64,000 bases of DNA, taken from assembly GCF_006716645.1 (NCBI RefSeq), contig NZ_VFPL01000001.1, positions 1,798,001 through 1,862,000 of the forward strand, given 5' to 3'. The notes under the pieces are model-generated. The model saw only the letters and a program-made list of their open reading frames with translations, was not told the DNA's origin and searched no databases. Positions 63,439 through 64,000 of this stretch are shown here, piece by piece. The position numbers were made by a program, and so were the translations under genes. The stretch comes from Arcticibacter tournemirensis. Its GTDB lineage: Bacteria > Bacteroidota > Bacteroidia > Sphingobacteriales > Sphingobacteriaceae. How positions within the stretch are numbered: position 1 is the stretch's first letter; every line of letters starts with the position of its first letter.

Positions 63439-64000
63439 ATGAGATCGACTTTTTTTGCTTTTCTATTTTTGGCAATAAGCAGCGTTATGACGGCTTTTTC
63501 TGCAGTGCCGGCAGATAAAGGCACTCCAAAACCTTTAAGGGTTGGATATTCAGTTACTCTTACCGGTGTCACTCCCGAGAAAATGAAATATGCCAAATCA
63601 GTGGGGGTGGATTGTATTGAAACCAGTTTCGCTGCTTTTATTGATAAACAGACACTCAGCTTTAAATTCAGTGCCGCAGAGATGACGGAAAAGGTGAAAC
63701 AGGCAAAAAAAGCGGCAGATGATGCCGGGATAGAAATCTGGTCGGTACATATGCCGTTCGGTGAGGAAATTGATATATCCCTGGCGGATGAGAGCCAACG
63801 CCGCAAGGTCGTTGAGCTGCACTCACGGATACTTGAGTTTTGCCGTATCCTGCAACCTAAAGTCATCCTGTTTCACCCAAGCTGGTACCTGCGTTTGAAT
63901 GAACGCGAACTACGTAAGTCGCGCATGATTGAATCAGCCCTTGAACTAAATAAAAAAGTAAAGGATATTCACGCGATCATGGTTATCGAGAACATGCTTG
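63439..64000 (+). CDS. Sugar phosphate isomerase/epimerase-like TIM-barrel protein (partial)
   Basis: Open from the ATG at 63439 to the window edge, 187 codons. Exported: signal peptide STFFAFLFLAISSVMTAFSA. Then a xylose-isomerase-like (AP endonuclease 2) TIM barrel: KPLRVGYSVTLTG, GVDCIETSF, DAGIEIWSVHMPFG, PKVILFHPSW and MVIENM, with a His and Glu at the usual metal sites. Export is less common but occurs in PUL-linked members. It is 44 bases after the glycosidase gene. The C-terminus and exact activity cannot be seen. Confidence 0.85.
   Translation, partial: MRSTFFAFLFLAISSVMTAFSAVPADKGTPKPLRVGYSVTLTGVTPEKMKYAKSVGVDCIETSFAAFIDKQTLSFKFSAAEMTEKVKQAKKAADDAGIEIWSVHMPFGEEIDISLADESQRRKVVELHSRILEFCRILQPKVILFHPSWYLRLNERELRKSRMIESALELNKKVKDIHAIMVIENML

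Noticed and set aside
1-64000. tRNA and rRNA genes, integrases, prophage genes
   Set aside because: I looked on both strands for tRNA-like T-loop patterns and for phage or integrase motifs and found none; short RNAs could still be missed by eye.

Overview
The window looks like a chromosomal piece of a Bacteroidota of the Sphingobacteriaceae type (Pedobacter/Arcticibacter-like). Evidence: two SusC/SusD outer-membrane uptake systems whose SusC carries an STN signalling domain, each with an ECF sigma factor and a FecR anti-sigma factor; a cluster of roughly 790-residue MacB/FtsX permeases; few Shine-Dalgarno sites; and promoters of the Bacteroidota form TTG-N19/20-TAnnTTTG. No rRNA, tRNA or CRISPR array was found.

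Layout. 1-6742: SusD (cut by the window edge), SusC and FecR on the minus strand, with the sigma gene divergent. 6891-9981: minus-strand operon mazG, lipoprotein, ECF sigma, and an inner-membrane-anchored beta-barrel protein. 10161-16917: C1 peptidase, TolB-propeller amidohydrolase, recQ. 16950-21350: PEGA lipoprotein and a trp operon (trpD-F-B-A) preceded by a leader peptide with three consecutive Trp codons and a terminator, i.e. a ribosome-mediated attenuator. 21696-25315: yitT, SDR, recR, LOG-family hydrolase. 25386-32602: DUF4097 protein, a MacB-type permease, an Lrp regulator, and sdaA-kbl for serine/threonine-glycine catabolism. 32681-37218: DPP4 peptidase, a YoeB-type toxin-antitoxin pair, a DUF2281 antitoxin beside a truncated PIN toxin, and a DUF4143 ATPase whose promoter carries two identical palindromes. 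37273-49276: four more MacB-type permeases, one ABC ATPase and one membrane-fusion adaptor. 49416-50937: a GC-rich orphan gene with a strong Shine-Dalgarno site and a structured upstream region. 50938-64000: SRPBCC protein, then ECF sigma, FecR, SusC, SusD, a BACON/beta-helix lipoprotein, an IS1182-family insertion, a phosphodiester glycosidase lipoprotein and the start of a sugar isomerase/epimerase-like protein.

How they work together. The two sigma/FecR/SusCD sets look like outer-membrane-signal-controlled uptake loci; the second continues into secreted or lipid-anchored proteins that may act on the imported glycan, and the IS has landed inside it. The permease cluster with one ATPase and one adaptor looks like an expanded tripartite export module. 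A second theme is non-coding: many gene ends are followed by short 'word' repeat tracts (GTATCAAG, CAACTTTCAAC, CAACCCGCAAC, TGTCCATTGTC and others).

The strongest candidates for something under-described are the trp attenuator, the word-repeat tracts, the twin palindromic operators at the DUF4143 ATPase, and the GC-rich orphan gene with its hairpin-rich flank.
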